NCBI GenBank assembly: GCA_002315945.1
Contig: DCIJ01000039.1
Coordinates: forward strand, 1 to 31,544
Source: Lachnospiraceae bacterium UBA1729
GTDB taxonomy: Bacteria > Bacillota > Clostridia > Lachnospirales > Lachnospiraceae
Direction of reading: 5' to 3'
Length of the DNA stretch: 31,544 nucleotides
The first letter of the stretch is position 1; the number at the start of each line of letters is the position of its first letter. This document shows positions 1 through 8,253 of the stretch, one piece after another. The translations under genes and the position numbers were made by a program. The notes beneath the pieces were generated by a model. The model had not been told where the DNA came from. It ran no database searches and was given only the letters and a program-made list of their open reading frames with translations.

Positions 1-1112
1 TCAATATCCATAACCACACAGATATACTGATTTGAACTTGTTTGATTCTCTATCTTACTAATATCATGGGCAAAGGCTCTTCTGTTCTTTAAGCCGCTTA
101 ACTCATCTGTCCTGGCAATAAGCTTAATGCTTTTGGCATAGTCATATTCCCTGGTAATATTATCAAGAATATACAGACAGCCAAGATTTCTCCGTCCGTT
201 GTGCAAAGGAGCTGTGCTGATTCTGTACACATTGTCATTTCGTTTGATTACAGCATCCTCTTTTATTTTCTGTCTGTATTCATTAATCAGTTCAGTGTAA
301 TTCCATTCAATATCTGGGAACAGTTCCCTAGCCCGTTCATTATGGAATAGGAGATTATCATGCTTGTCTACGGCCACCAGTACAGAATAGAGATTATCCA
401 TCACATATTCTTTTACTATTTCAAGGGCCTCAAAGAGATTCTGCCTCCAGATAGCATAGAAAATTATTCCCACACATATCATATAGGAAATAGCGGTAGT
501 ATCGTATCCCCTGGATAAGCCCGACAGGAAAAATACAAATCCCAAAATGCACACAACAGAACAGGCAAAAATGCTCCTTACCCTCTGCCCCTGCATCCTG
601 TCATGCTTTTTTCTAAAGAAAATTATAGATATAACTATCAAGTAGATGAAATACAGCATCAACAGAATTATGTACACATTATAAAAAAGTCCATGACCAT
701 ATACATTGTGAGGAAACAGGCCTGAATCCACATATTCAATGCTTGTATACCACAATTTATGATAGTCGCAGGTCAGCACAAGAACAATAACAGCAGAATG
801 AACTCCCCACAGAAATCTTCTAACATGTTCGGAAACCCTGACATTGCAAAAGCGTGATGCAATCAAAAATAGTGAGAGTGGGATAAAAGCCTTTCCCACA
901 TACTCAAACTTAGTACCTAAAAGCATTGCCTCACTGGTTTTCGATGTCATCTCCATCAAATAACCCAGATTGTTAATAAGGGTACTAAATCCAAACATTA
1001 ACAGAATTGAATATCCCTTGTTTTTCCAGACACAAAATATCCAGTTTGTTCCTATCATTAATACAAGCACACTTAAGGCCTGTATTATTACTAATATCTC
1101 GTATAGACTCAT
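1..1112 (-). CDS. 7TM sensor - PAS - GGDEF diguanylate cyclase, C-terminus cut by window edge
   Basis: Translating the minus strand from ATG at 1112 gives 370 codons open to the window edge, so the 3' end is missing. Residues 1-225 hold about seven hydrophobic helices with a short loop before each charged segment, resembling the HisKA_7TM sensor module. A PAS-like domain follows at about 240-320 (VLVAVDKHDNLLFHNERA). It leads into the start of a GGDEF domain, recognised by DELSGLKNRRAF and then VVMDID just at the edge. The GGDEF signature itself lies outside, so cyclase activity is expected from the family but not seen. The probable role is a membrane sensor that makes cyclic di-GMP. It is the last visible gene of the operon beginning with the esterase. 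A GAAGGA ribosome binding site sits before the ATG, and a small hairpin separates it from the gene upstream. Confidence 0.8.
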   Translation of the reverse strand, partial: MSLYEILVIIQALSVLVLMIGTNWIFCVWKNKGYSILLMFGFSTLINNLGYLMEMTSKTSEAMLLGTKFEYVGKAFIPLSLFLIASRFCNVRVSEHVRRFLWGVHSAVIVLVLTCDYHKLWYTSIEYVDSGLFPHNVYGHGLFYNVYIILLMLYFIYLIVISIIFFRKKHDRMQGQRVRSIFACSVVCILGFVFFLSGLSRGYDTTAISYMICVGIIFYAIWRQNLFEALEIVKEYVMDNLYSVLVAVDKHDNLLFHNERARELFPDIEWNYTELINEYRQKIKEDAVIKRNDNVYRISTAPLHNGRRNLGCLYILDNITREYDYAKSIKLIARTDELSGLKNRRAFAHDISKIENQTSSNQYICVVMDI

Positions 1113-1125
1113 AATACATCCTTCA

Positions 1126-1146
1126 GATAATTATCATGTAATTATC
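1126..1146 (-). other. Small intergenic hairpin
   Basis: GATAATTA and TAATTATC form a perfect 8-bp AT-rich inverted repeat around a 5-nt loop, between the C_GCAxxG protein stop and the 7TM-GGDEF start. There is no U-tract, so it is not a terminator. It could tune mRNA stability or translation of the downstream cyclase. The role is unknown. Confidence 0.35.
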
Positions 1147-1152
1147 AGGCTC

Positions 1153-1560
1153 TTATCTGCCTGCTTCGTACTCGGCAATAACCTCCTCAAGGATATCGCA
1201 GGCTTCCTCAATGGTCTTTTTACATCTGTACTCAGGCTTAAAAGACTGAGGCTTAATATCCTTACACAGGGTAGAACCATACTTCATGTTAAATTTTCTA
1301 ACAAGCAGTGTGGCCACCGGTTTGATGTCTGCCGATTCATGGGCCTTGGCCTCTACATATTTCATAGACAGGATGCTGGCTGCTCCAAGTATAGCTCCAC
1401 AGGTATTCCCGCACTGAATTCCAGCTCCAAATACTCCCACCATAATCATGTCCCTGTCATTAAGGTTTAACCCATAATATTCATTTCCAGCACGAAGCAT
1501 CGTCTCCGCACAATTATAATTCTGTTCAAAATAATACTTCTGATATATATCCTTTAACAT
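1153..1560 (-). CDS. C_GCAxxG_C_C family redox-type protein
   Basis: This 135-residue protein matches the C_GCAxxG_C_C family by its Cys pattern: YNCAETML near the N-terminus, GIQCGNTCGAILGA in the middle and a later Cys in STLCKDI. The family is small, soluble and thought to be redox-active or metal-binding, but its reaction is unknown. I chose ATG at 1560: GGAG lies six bases upstream and the histidine kinase stop (1563) is only two bases away, so the two are translationally linked. A GTG at 1572 is possible but would overlap the kinase and lacks a good ribosome binding site. The C-terminal half is Lys/Glu-rich and helical. The context suggests a redox accessory to the signalling operon; that is inference. 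Confidence 0.8.
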   Translation of the reverse strand: MLKDIYQKYYFEQNYNCAETMLRAGNEYYGLNLNDRDMIMVGVFGAGIQCGNTCGAILGAASILSMKYVEAKAHESADIKPVATLLVRKFNMKYGSTLCKDIKPQSFKPEYRCKKTIEEACDILEEVIAEYEAGR

Positions 1561-1562
1561 TT

Positions 1563-4500
1563 TCAACTCCACTTTCTTAATGTCTCAATTAATACCTTAG
1601 GAACAATCGGCTTGGCGATATGCTCATTCATTCCTGCTTCCAGAGCTGCCTGTCTGTCTTCTGTAAAAGCATTGGCAGTCATAGCAATAATCGGAATCTG
1701 ATGGCAGGGTGCAAAGGTCATATTTCTAATATGCCTTGTGGCCTCCAGGCCATCCATGATTGGCATCTGGATATCCATGAGAATCAGGTCATAGTCGCCT
1801 TCGTTGGCATGTCTGATAATATCTACTGCCGCCTGCCCATTCTCTGCAGTATACACTATCGTTCCATACTTTGTCAGTATTTCCTCTGCTATCTCTCTAT
1901 TGAGTTCATTGTCCTCCACCAGAAGAATTTTTAGTCCCTCAACAGTCCCCCTTTCGGAAATATCTGTATCCTTTGCATCACTTTCTTCGTTATTTCTAGC
2001 GTCTGTGCTGCCTTCTGTGGTATCAGCACTTTCCTGTACATAACATAGCGGAAGTTCAATAGTAAATTCGCTTCCCTGGCCCGGAACACTAAACACTGAG
2101 ATGTGACCATCCATCATCTCAATCAAGCTCCTGGATATGGCCATTCCCAGGCCAGTTCCCTGAATTCCTGATACTGTCGAATTTCTTTCTCGCTCAAAGG
2201 GTTCAAAAATCTTAGCTGCAAATTCAGGACTCATACCAATACCAGAATCTTTAATTATTATCTGATACATACAAAAGTCGTCTATTTTTTCAGACACCTG
2301 ATTAATACTCAGTTCTACGTCTCCCCCTTCAGGTGTATATTTTATTGCATTACTAATACAGTTTAATAGTACCTGGCTAAGTCTTACTCGGTCACAAATT
2401 ACCCTGTCCTCCCTAAGGTTATTTATCGTAACCTTAAAATTAAGCTTTTTGGAAATAATATCTGCACTAACAATAGACCGGATTTCTTCGGCGATTTCTG
2501 TAATTGAATTTTTAGTTTCATCCAGATCAATCTTGCCAGATTCAATTCTGCTCATGTCCAGCACGTCATTAATAAGCTCCAGCAGATAATTGCTGGAATT
2601 CTTAATCTTTGCCAGATAATCACCCAGACGTTTTTCGTCAGACAGATTCTCCTCAGCCAGATTAGTATATCCAATTATGGCATTCATTGGAGTCCTGATA
2701 TCATGGGACATATTACTTAGAAATATTGTCTTGGCTTTGTTGGACCGCTCTGCCCGGTTCATGGCATCAACAAGGGCATTCTCCTGAAGGATTTCCTTCC
2801 GTTTTTCATCACTTATGTCATATACAAAACTGCTTAGTATTAAATGACCATTGGATGGATCTTTTGCAATCAAGGGAATGATTCTGAAAAAAGTATTATT
2901 ATGGGGAATTCTGTACACAATACTGTCAAATCGTTTTGCCTCCTCATACAGTCGTTTCAACCCGTCAATAGTCAAAAAAGCTTCCCCATCAGGAGTCAGC
3001 ATTTCTGTTCCCCATACTCTGTGGAGTCTTCTCATCACCTCATCATAACTGGCAGGAAGACGCAGTCCTGTCATCTCAACAAGTTTTGTGCCATCCTTTG
3101 TTATTATCTCGTCTTTAATAATCTTATCATTCAGATCCACACTAAATGAATATATTGAATTTTGCAGCAGTGCATCCCTGTATTTTGCCCTCTCTGCCTC
3201 CAGACGAATATTAGCCAGTTCCTGCTCGTTGGTATTTTGGATAAGACTGTAAACATACTCTTTTCCATCCGGCATAGAAACCTTCTTACCATATTCAGAT
3301 ACCCATATCCACTGACCGTCTCTATGGCGAACCCTGAATTTTGCCGAAAAGGAACCCGTACTGGCAAACTCTTCTATTATCTTATCTTTTATCTGATCAA
3401 CATCCTCAGGATGTATATTTAATATACTGTCACCACCAGTGATGTCCATTAGTTCACCAGGAGTATAGCCCTGAATAGCCGCCACAGATTCACTAAGATA
3501 TATATAAGGATAATTCGTTGCTCTTTCGCAGATTTTAAGCCCACCATTGACACCACCTAATACTGCATCCAAACGTCCTGTCAGTCCTATGGCTTCATTT
3601 TCTGCCATGGTGACATTAATAAAGGTTCCAGCATATCTTCTGGGATTACCATTAGGGTATCTGGCGCATCTTCCCACGGATTCAAAGAGATTGTACTCTC
3701 CATTTTTTAATTTACAGCGAAACTTCATATGATATTCGCCTTCACCCTTTAGTCCCTTTTCATACCCTGCAACAGCCGCATCCCTGTCATCGGGATGAAG
3801 TGTTTTTATCCAGCTGTCCAGCTCATCAGGGAAATCTATTTTGTTTTCATAGCCCAGCAGTTTTCTGAATTTCTGACTCAGATGAGTGCCAACCAGCTTT
3901 CCCTGTTCATTGTAGTCAAAATACCACATGCCGGAGCCGATAATATCATTAACTATATCCAGATTCTCCTGAGCCCGCTTTGCTTCCAGTGCCATCTGGG
4001 CATTAGCCCTGTCTGCTCTCTCCAGATTTCTTTCCTTAATCAGATATAATGACAGCATATTGGCTGCAAAGGAAACCATGGTTCTTTCTTCTTCATCAGC
4101 TTCCCAGTCACGCCTATAGTTGACGCAGTCATCAATACCTACAATTCCAGCCAGATTTCCTTTGTCCAGAATAGCATACTGAATTACAGATTTTACATTT
4201 ATTAACTGAAGAAAAGATTTCAATGGCTCTGCTAATGTTCTGGTATCAGCGCAGTAAAACAAAAGCTTGTCATCAAACATTTTCCTATAGTCATATTTAT
4301 CATATTGAAGTGTCTGAAGTTTATACAATTCAGATGGAATACCTTCGTTACACCATTCATAGGTATTTCTTCCCAAAGAGCTTGAACCTTCATAAGTTTC
4401 AAATACATAAGCCCTGCTGACACCCAGAAATTCTCCAATAAACTTTAGGACTCCATTTACACCCTCATCTATATTTTTTGCTTTTGCCAGACATAGCGAT

Positions 4501-4577
4501 ATTTCCTGAAATATCTTAATAATTCTGTTATTAAATTCACCAGAATTAGAATTATCACCGCCAAAGTTTTCTCCCAT
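1563..4577 (-). CDS. Soluble hybrid sensor histidine kinase / response regulator (GAF-PAS-PAS-PAS-HisKA-HATPase-REC)
   Basis: A 1004-residue multidomain kinase without membrane helices, so it should sense an internal signal. Order from the N-terminus: a GAF-like domain (about 20-180), PAS_3 domains (about 205-325 and 335-455), a third divergent PAS-like segment (about 465-595), HisKA with the phospho-acceptor in SHDIRTPMNAIIGY (His near 625), and HATPase_c with N box NAIKYTPEGG (Asn near 743), G1 DSGIGM and G2 GTGLGM. An acidic linker leads to a C-terminal REC domain (KILLVEDNE, phospho-Asp in LMDIQMP near 935, Lys in HIAKP near 989). ATG at 4577 was chosen because AGGGGG lies seven bases before it; an upstream GTG at 4601 has no such site. 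There is no separate output domain, so phosphate probably passes to an Hpt or another regulator outside the window. The gene lies 27 bases after the esterase. Confidence 0.93.
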   Translation of the reverse strand: MGENFGGDNSNSGEFNNRIIKIFQEISLCLAKAKNIDEGVNGVLKFIGEFLGVSRAYVFETYEGSSSLGRNTYEWCNEGIPSELYKLQTLQYDKYDYRKMFDDKLLFYCADTRTLAEPLKSFLQLINVKSVIQYAILDKGNLAGIVGIDDCVNYRRDWEADEEERTMVSFAANMLSLYLIKERNLERADRANAQMALEAKRAQENLDIVNDIIGSGMWYFDYNEQGKLVGTHLSQKFRKLLGYENKIDFPDELDSWIKTLHPDDRDAAVAGYEKGLKGEGEYHMKFRCKLKNGEYNLFESVGRCARYPNGNPRRYAGTFINVTMAENEAIGLTGRLDAVLGGVNGGLKICERATNYPYIYLSESVAAIQGYTPGELMDITGGDSILNIHPEDVDQIKDKIIEEFASTGSFSAKFRVRHRDGQWIWVSEYGKKVSMPDGKEYVYSLIQNTNEQELANIRLEAERAKYRDALLQNSIYSFSVDLNDKIIKDEIITKDGTKLVEMTGLRLPASYDEVMRRLHRVWGTEMLTPDGEAFLTIDGLKRLYEEAKRFDSIVYRIPHNNTFFRIIPLIAKDPSNGHLILSSFVYDISDEKRKEILQENALVDAMNRAERSNKAKTIFLSNMSHDIRTPMNAIIGYTNLAEENLSDEKRLGDYLAKIKNSSNYLLELINDVLDMSRIESGKIDLDETKNSITEIAEEIRSIVSADIISKKLNFKVTINNLREDRVICDRVRLSQVLLNCISNAIKYTPEGGDVELSINQVSEKIDDFCMYQIIIKDSGIGMSPEFAAKIFEPFERERNSTVSGIQGTGLGMAISRSLIEMMDGHISVFSVPGQGSEFTIELPLCYVQESADTTEGSTDARNNEESDAKDTDISERGTVEGLKILLVEDNELNREIAEEILTKYGTIVYTAENGQAAVDIIRHANEGDYDLILMDIQMPIMDGLEATRHIRNMTFAPCHQIPIIAMTANAFTEDRQAALEAGMNEHIAKPIVPKVLIETLRKWS

Positions 4578-4604
4578 AAAAAAGCCCCCTGATAGATACA
4601 CGAA

Positions 4605-5495
4605 CTACACATTCAGATATTTTTTAAAGAATTCCGTCTGATCATCATTTGCCACATGGGCTTCCTTCTGTTTCATATCCACATGAAATACATGAGCAAC
4701 CTTAGGCTGTTCCTTGGACCCATACTCAGCCAGCTTGCACTCAATACCCTTTTGCTTCAAAAAGTCGTACATGGGCTTTGCATGGGGCCTTGCAAAATCG
4801 TGAAAGGCAGTCAGAATATATGAAGGAGGAAAATCCTCATTAATAAAGCTTAATACATCCGCCTCCTTACGCTTGCTCTCAAACTCATCTCCAAAATAAT
4901 CCCTGACAATCCCTTCGCCATTATTTTCATCATAGTGCGCAGGCATATCATAGATACCACAGTTCAATCCTGCTGCCCTAACCTCAAACATATCCTCCGG
5001 AATGATGAAATCATAATACTTTTGATAATTCTTATTCTTCATCAAAGCAATATAATGTGTTGACAGCTGTGCTCCGGCGGAATCTCCTACTGTAAATACA
5101 TTATTAATATCCATTCTGTACTGCTCACCATTTTCTTTGACCCAGCAAAACAGGTTGTTGATGTCTTCCAGCGCTGCAGGATACCTGTTTTCAGGTGCCA
5201 GACGATAGTTAAAGTTTACTACTGTAAAACCTCTCTGAGCCAGACTCATACAGTAGAACTGGTATATTTCCTTAGTTCCATATACCCATCCCCCACCATG
5301 AATACTTATGATTACAGGAAGCTTTTTGGTATTATTTTTTAGAGTATAGATATCCATCAGATTCCATACTCCATGCTGACCATAGGAAATATTATCAAAT
5401 CTCTCAATATCGTCAGGAGTTGTAAGTCCTGCGTCTCTGAGAGCATCGCTTTCTGCCCATTCCTTACGCATTTTATCTGCACGCATTACTTCCAT
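4605..5495 (-). CDS. Alpha/beta hydrolase, HSL-type esterase/lipase
   Basis: This 296-residue cytoplasmic hydrolase belongs to the hormone-sensitive-lipase-like branch of the alpha/beta fold. The oxyanion motif HGGGWVYG is at about 76, the nucleophile elbow GDSAGAQLS at about 138, the probable acid in TAFHDFARP and the probable catalytic His in KVAHVFHVD near the C-terminus. Family members cleave short acyl or acetyl esters, in gut bacteria often from plant polysaccharides; the substrate here is not visible. There is no signal peptide. ATG at 5495 has AGGGGA upstream; the in-frame TTG at 5516 would include that site. It is the first gene of the leftward signalling operon and follows a good promoter. 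Confidence 0.87.
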   Translation of the reverse strand: MEVMRADKMRKEWAESDALRDAGLTTPDDIERFDNISYGQHGVWNLMDIYTLKNNTKKLPVIISIHGGGWVYGTKEIYQFYCMSLAQRGFTVVNFNYRLAPENRYPAALEDINNLFCWVKENGEQYRMDINNVFTVGDSAGAQLSTHYIALMKNKNYQKYYDFIIPEDMFEVRAAGLNCGIYDMPAHYDENNGEGIVRDYFGDEFESKRKEADVLSFINEDFPPSYILTAFHDFARPHAKPMYDFLKQKGIECKLAEYGSKEQPKVAHVFHVDMKQKEAHVANDDQTEFFKKYLNV

Positions 5496-5541
5496 TTTTT
5501 GTTCCCCTTTCTGCAAAAAACACTTTCTCCATATTAACTAT

Positions 5542-5571
5542 ATAATAGTCAATTCTGTGTACTATTGGCAA
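5542..5571 (-). promoter_or_regulatory. Sigma-A promoter of the esterase / histidine kinase operon
   Basis: On the minus strand TTGCCA (5566-5571) and TATTAT (5542-5547) are separated by 18 bases, each with one mismatch from consensus. The -10 lies about 47 bases before the esterase ATG. No other good promoter occurs before the 7TM-GGDEF gene, so all four genes may depend on it. Confidence 0.5.
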
Positions 5572-5590
5572 GGCTTTCAGGCAACAAAAA

Positions 5591-5661
5591 GAACTCCCAG
5601 CGCATGTGCTGACCTTATAACTTTTTCACATATTGGGTATATGAATAATGTCAGTTGGGAT
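5591..5661 (+). other. Possible structured 5' leader upstream of the ECF S component
   Basis: On the plus strand TCCCA (5595-5599) can pair with TGGGA (5656-5660), CTGAC (5609-5613) with GTCAG (5650-5654), and CATAT/ATATG forms a hairpin in between, giving one long stepped stem upstream of an importer gene. It resembles a regulatory leader but matches none of the riboswitch consensus sequences I know (TPP, FMN, preQ1, folate, cobalamin). The start of transcription is unclear: a TATACT at 5662-5667 could be a -10 box, in which case this stretch would not be transcribed at all. Confidence 0.25.
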
Positions 5662-5736
5662 TATACTTTGAACATCCAAACTTCGAAGTAGATAGTAACT
5701 AAACAAAGCCTACAAAAAAATTCAAGGGAGATTATT

Positions 5737-6306
5737 ATGAAAGATAACAAGGTGAAAAAAATAGTGCTGACAGGTATGTTTGCCGCACTTAGCTATGTAG
5801 TATTTACATTTTTGCAGATTAAGATTACTCTGCCCGGTGGAGATGCCACTTCCATTCATTTAGGAAACGCTGTCTGTGTCCTGGGCGCTCTGGTCCTGGG
5901 CGGACTGTATGGTGGAATCGGTGGTTCCATAGGCATGACAATTGGTGATTTATTTGATCCGGTATATGTAGTATACGCTCCCAAGACCTTTATTCTGAAA
6001 TTATGCATCGGTCTTATCACAGGTCTGGTTGCCCACAAGATTTTTAAGATAAACGAAGAAAAGGATACAAAGAAGGTATTCAAGGCAGTTCTGATTGCTG
6101 CCATTGCCGGTCTTTTGTTTAATGTAATCTTTGATCCTCTGGTTGGCTACTATTACAAGCTGCTTATTCTCGGAAAGCCCGCAGCCGACCTGACACTTGC
6201 ATGGAATGTTGCTTCCACCTCAATCAATGCCGTAACCAGTACAATTGTATCAGTACTGTTATATATGGCCTTAAGACCTGCCATCAAAAAATCAGGAATT
6301 ATCTGA
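5737..6306 (+). CDS. ECF transporter S component (vitamin or precursor uptake)
   Basis: A 189-residue, very hydrophobic protein with about six membrane helices, typical of the substrate-binding S subunits of energy-coupling factor importers. The segment HLGNAVCVLGALVLGGLYGG followed by GMTIGDLFDP and APKTFILK is the conserved pattern of the COG4720-like S-component group, and the N-terminal LTGMFAALSYV matches the region that contacts the EcfT scaffold. The EcfA/EcfT partners are not in the window, so it would use a shared energising module. Substrate cannot be read from sequence; related proteins are predicted to import riboflavin-like or pyrimidine-type vitamin precursors. AAGGGAG lies seven bases before the ATG. 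It is the only clear plus-strand gene and ends at a strong terminator. Confidence 0.88.
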   Translation: MKDNKVKKIVLTGMFAALSYVVFTFLQIKITLPGGDATSIHLGNAVCVLGALVLGGLYGGIGGSIGMTIGDLFDPVYVVYAPKTFILKLCIGLITGLVAHKIFKINEEKDTKKVFKAVLIAAIAGLLFNVIFDPLVGYYYKLLILGKPAADLTLAWNVASTSINAVTSTIVSVLLYMALRPAIKKSGII

Positions 6307-6318
6307 TCAGTTTTATCT

Positions 6319-6352
6319 ACAGGGAGATTATTTAATCTCCCTGTCTTTTTTT
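6319..6352 (+). terminator. Intrinsic terminator of the ECF S component
   Basis: ACAGGGAGATTA and its perfect complement TAATCTCCCTGT form a stem of 10-12 bp with a tiny loop, followed by CTTTTTTT. The hairpin lies 13 bases after the stop. The last codons and stop of the convergent MFS gene are encoded within the same stem on the other strand. Confidence 0.92.
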
Positions 6353-7536
6353 GCATCTATTGTTGCTGCATATGCACTATTGCACAATCCCAGTATTCCA
6401 GAGATTACAAAGAGCGTCTCAATACCCAGCTTCTGCCAGATCAGGCCGCCAAAGAGTGCAATTAATATGGTAATCAGGTGATTAACCGAAATACCTGTTG
6501 AAATGGTAGCCCGCACCTCCTCAGCATTATCTGAAATATCCTGCACGTAGACATTGGATGCCATGGATGCCAGTGAAATTACCGAGTCAAGAATATAGTT
6601 GATACAACAGATTACAAAGGCCACCTGCATGGGGAAGAGATGATGGGCAAATCCATAGAAGAAGCATACAATCAGAAGAATCAGGGTATCCATCACCATA
6701 ACTAACTTATATCCAACCTTATCAATTATTCTTCCCACCATAGGGGCACAGAAAAAACAGGTTATGGCTGACAGGGCAAACAAAAAGCTTATAGTAGCTG
6801 CATTAGCTTTGTAAAAAAGAATCAGCACATAGGGTCCAAAGGTAAAAAACACCTGCTTTCTGGCTCCATAGAACACCTCCAGCATGTAATACTTGGTGTA
6901 TTTCTTTTTAAAATAGAAGCGGCTCTTAGTTTTGTCTGTACTGCTGCTTCCACCGATTCTAAAGGCATACATGGCCCCTATTCCCATTATCACTGTAGAA
7001 ATCAGGAAAAACGGTCTGTAGTATCTGCTGCTCTCCACCATGGAAAAAGTCACAATAATAATCAGAAATCCCGCCAGTGTTCCTATCTGATAGATTGCAT
7101 TCTGATATCCTAACGCTCTTCCACTCTGGTTCTCTCTGGCATACTCAATAGACAGTGTATTTTTCATTCCTAACTGAATATGCTCACCCAGAGAATAGAT
7201 AAATACCGCTATCGTAACCAGCACCTTAGTGGCTGGCACAACTGACAGCATTCCCATACCTGCTAACATAATGATTGCACCCATCTTATACATTTTTTCA
7301 GCCGAAAAAGTATAAAAGAGAGCCAGAATAAAAATTAATAACAGCCCGGGAATCTCTCTAAAAAACTCTGTAAGACCCCTGTCAAACTCTCCCATCCTGA
7401 CCAGCTCAGCCATGTAGTTATCAATAAGGCCCTTATATATCCCATATCCCAACCCTGTAATTAACAGGGACATTAAAAATACTCTGTAGAAGGATTCTTC
7501 CTTAAAGGCACTCTTAAAACCCTTATTTATATTCAT
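6328..7536 (-). CDS. MFS transporter
   Basis: A 402-residue polytopic membrane protein with about twelve helices, the size and hydrophobic pattern of the major facilitator superfamily. Helix-loop features include ESRYYRPF in the middle loop, CAPMVGRIIDKVGYKL (a GxxxDxxG-like loop 8-9 motif) and conserved glycines in helices 1 and 5. The long basic central loop (SSSTDKTKSRFYFKKKYTK) is typical of the join between the two halves. Substrate is unknown; drug or metabolite efflux is possible. Two ATGs are adjacent: AGGAGG is six bases before the one at 7536 but only three before 7539, so 7536 is preferred. It lies 62 bases after the toxin gene without a clear promoter, so it may be read from the toxin-antitoxin promoter. 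Its 3' end overlaps the ECF terminator. Confidence 0.85.
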   Translation of the reverse strand: MNINKGFKSAFKEESFYRVFLMSLLITGLGYGIYKGLIDNYMAELVRMGEFDRGLTEFFREIPGLLLIFILALFYTFSAEKMYKMGAIIMLAGMGMLSVVPATKVLVTIAVFIYSLGEHIQLGMKNTLSIEYARENQSGRALGYQNAIYQIGTLAGFLIIIVTFSMVESSRYYRPFFLISTVIMGIGAMYAFRIGGSSSTDKTKSRFYFKKKYTKYYMLEVFYGARKQVFFTFGPYVLILFYKANAATISFLFALSAITCFFCAPMVGRIIDKVGYKLVMVMDTLILLIVCFFYGFAHHLFPMQVAFVICCINYILDSVISLASMASNVYVQDISDNAEEVRATISTGISVNHLITILIALFGGLIWQKLGIETLFVISGILGLCNSAYAATIDAKKDREIK

Positions 7537-7598
7537 CATTTACCTCCTTCGGCGCTTAGTATCATTCACGCTTTATGTAGATAAAAATCGATACATAC

Positions 7599-7856
7599 TT
7601 ATTCGTAATGCCCTTTGCAAGAAAGTATTTCTAAAAGCTCACCGTTGACACGATATACAAGACGGTTCGTATCATCAATCCTCCTACTCCAAAACCCCGA
7701 TAAATCTCCTTTTAACGGCTCTGGCTTTCCAACACCGTTGAAAGGATCTCGTTCCGCATCCCGAATCAATTGATTGATACGCTTAAGTGTTTTCTTGTCC
7801 TGCAATTGCCAGTAAAGATAATCATCCCAAGCCTTATCATACCAACTTTTATTCAT
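7599..7856 (-). CDS. yoeB: YoeB/Txe family mRNA interferase toxin
   Basis: An 85-residue toxin that closely follows the RelE-fold ribosome-dependent endoribonuclease YoeB: WDDYLYWQ, GKPEPLKG, LSGFWSRRI, RLVY and a terminal HYE. The residues used for mRNA cleavage in E. coli YoeB (Glu46, Arg65, His83, Tyr84) fall at the same positions here, so the protein looks intact and active. It overlaps its antitoxin by one base (TAATG), the usual translational coupling of type II modules. The family cuts mRNA in the ribosomal A site under stress when the antitoxin is degraded. The partner is of the RelB/DinJ type rather than the YefM type usual for YoeB. Confidence 0.94.
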   Translation of the reverse strand: MNKSWYDKAWDDYLYWQLQDKKTLKRINQLIRDAERDPFNGVGKPEPLKGDLSGFWSRRIDDTNRLVYRVNGELLEILSCKGHYE

Positions 7857-8116
7857 TAATCATTCTCCTCAATTAATTCATGAATAGTTCCTCTTCCTTC
7901 ATTAAGCGCCTGAACTCCATCGCGTAAGAAAGCCATATTACTATCAGAATAAAACGGATCATTATAAATTGGAAATGGAATACGGTGTTCACGAAGAACA
8001 GCTTTAATAAACATATTAATTGCCGAAGATGAGCTAATTCCAACATCATTGCAAAAAGAATCAAATGCAGATTTATCAGAACTATCAATTCTTGCAGATA
8101 TTGTAGCTTGTGCCAT
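7856..8116 (-). CDS. RelB/DinJ family antitoxin
   Basis: This 86-residue protein has an N-terminal ribbon-helix-helix domain (TISARIDSSDKSAFDSFC, then GISSSSAINMFIKAVL) typical of RelB/DinJ antitoxins. An acidic C-terminal tail (DGVQALNEGRGTIHELIEEND) should wrap the toxin. It should neutralise the YoeB toxin encoded directly downstream and repress its own promoter. AAGGAG lies seven bases before the ATG. The promoter and a 7-bp inverted repeat overlapping the -10 box lie immediately upstream. Confidence 0.92.
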   Translation of the reverse strand: MAQATISARIDSSDKSAFDSFCNDVGISSSSAINMFIKAVLREHRIPFPIYNDPFYSDSNMAFLRDGVQALNEGRGTIHELIEEND

Positions 8117-8135
8117 AATCTTAATCTCCTTTATC

Positions 8136-8182
8136 TAATATCTATCTTATTTGATATTATTACATTTGTGTTTATAATGCAA
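8136..8182 (-). promoter_or_regulatory. Autoregulated promoter of the toxin-antitoxin operon
   Basis: On the minus strand TTGCAT (8177-8182), 17 bases, then TAATAT (8154-8159) form a good sigma-A promoter. A perfect inverted repeat, TAATATC and GATATTA with a 10-base centre (8136-8142 and 8153-8159), includes the -10 box. Such placement is expected for the operator where the antitoxin-toxin complex represses transcription. Confidence 0.7.
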
Positions 8183-8253
8183 TGATATGTATGACAAATA
8201 ATGCATTTTCTCACCACTTCTACTCCATCCTCATTGGATTATTTTCTATAAAG

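Noticed and set aside
5572..5736. TPP or other known riboswitch before the ECF gene
   Set aside because: The conserved cores CUGAGA and ACCUGAUC of TPP and the FMN, cobalamin, folate and preQ1 signatures are absent.
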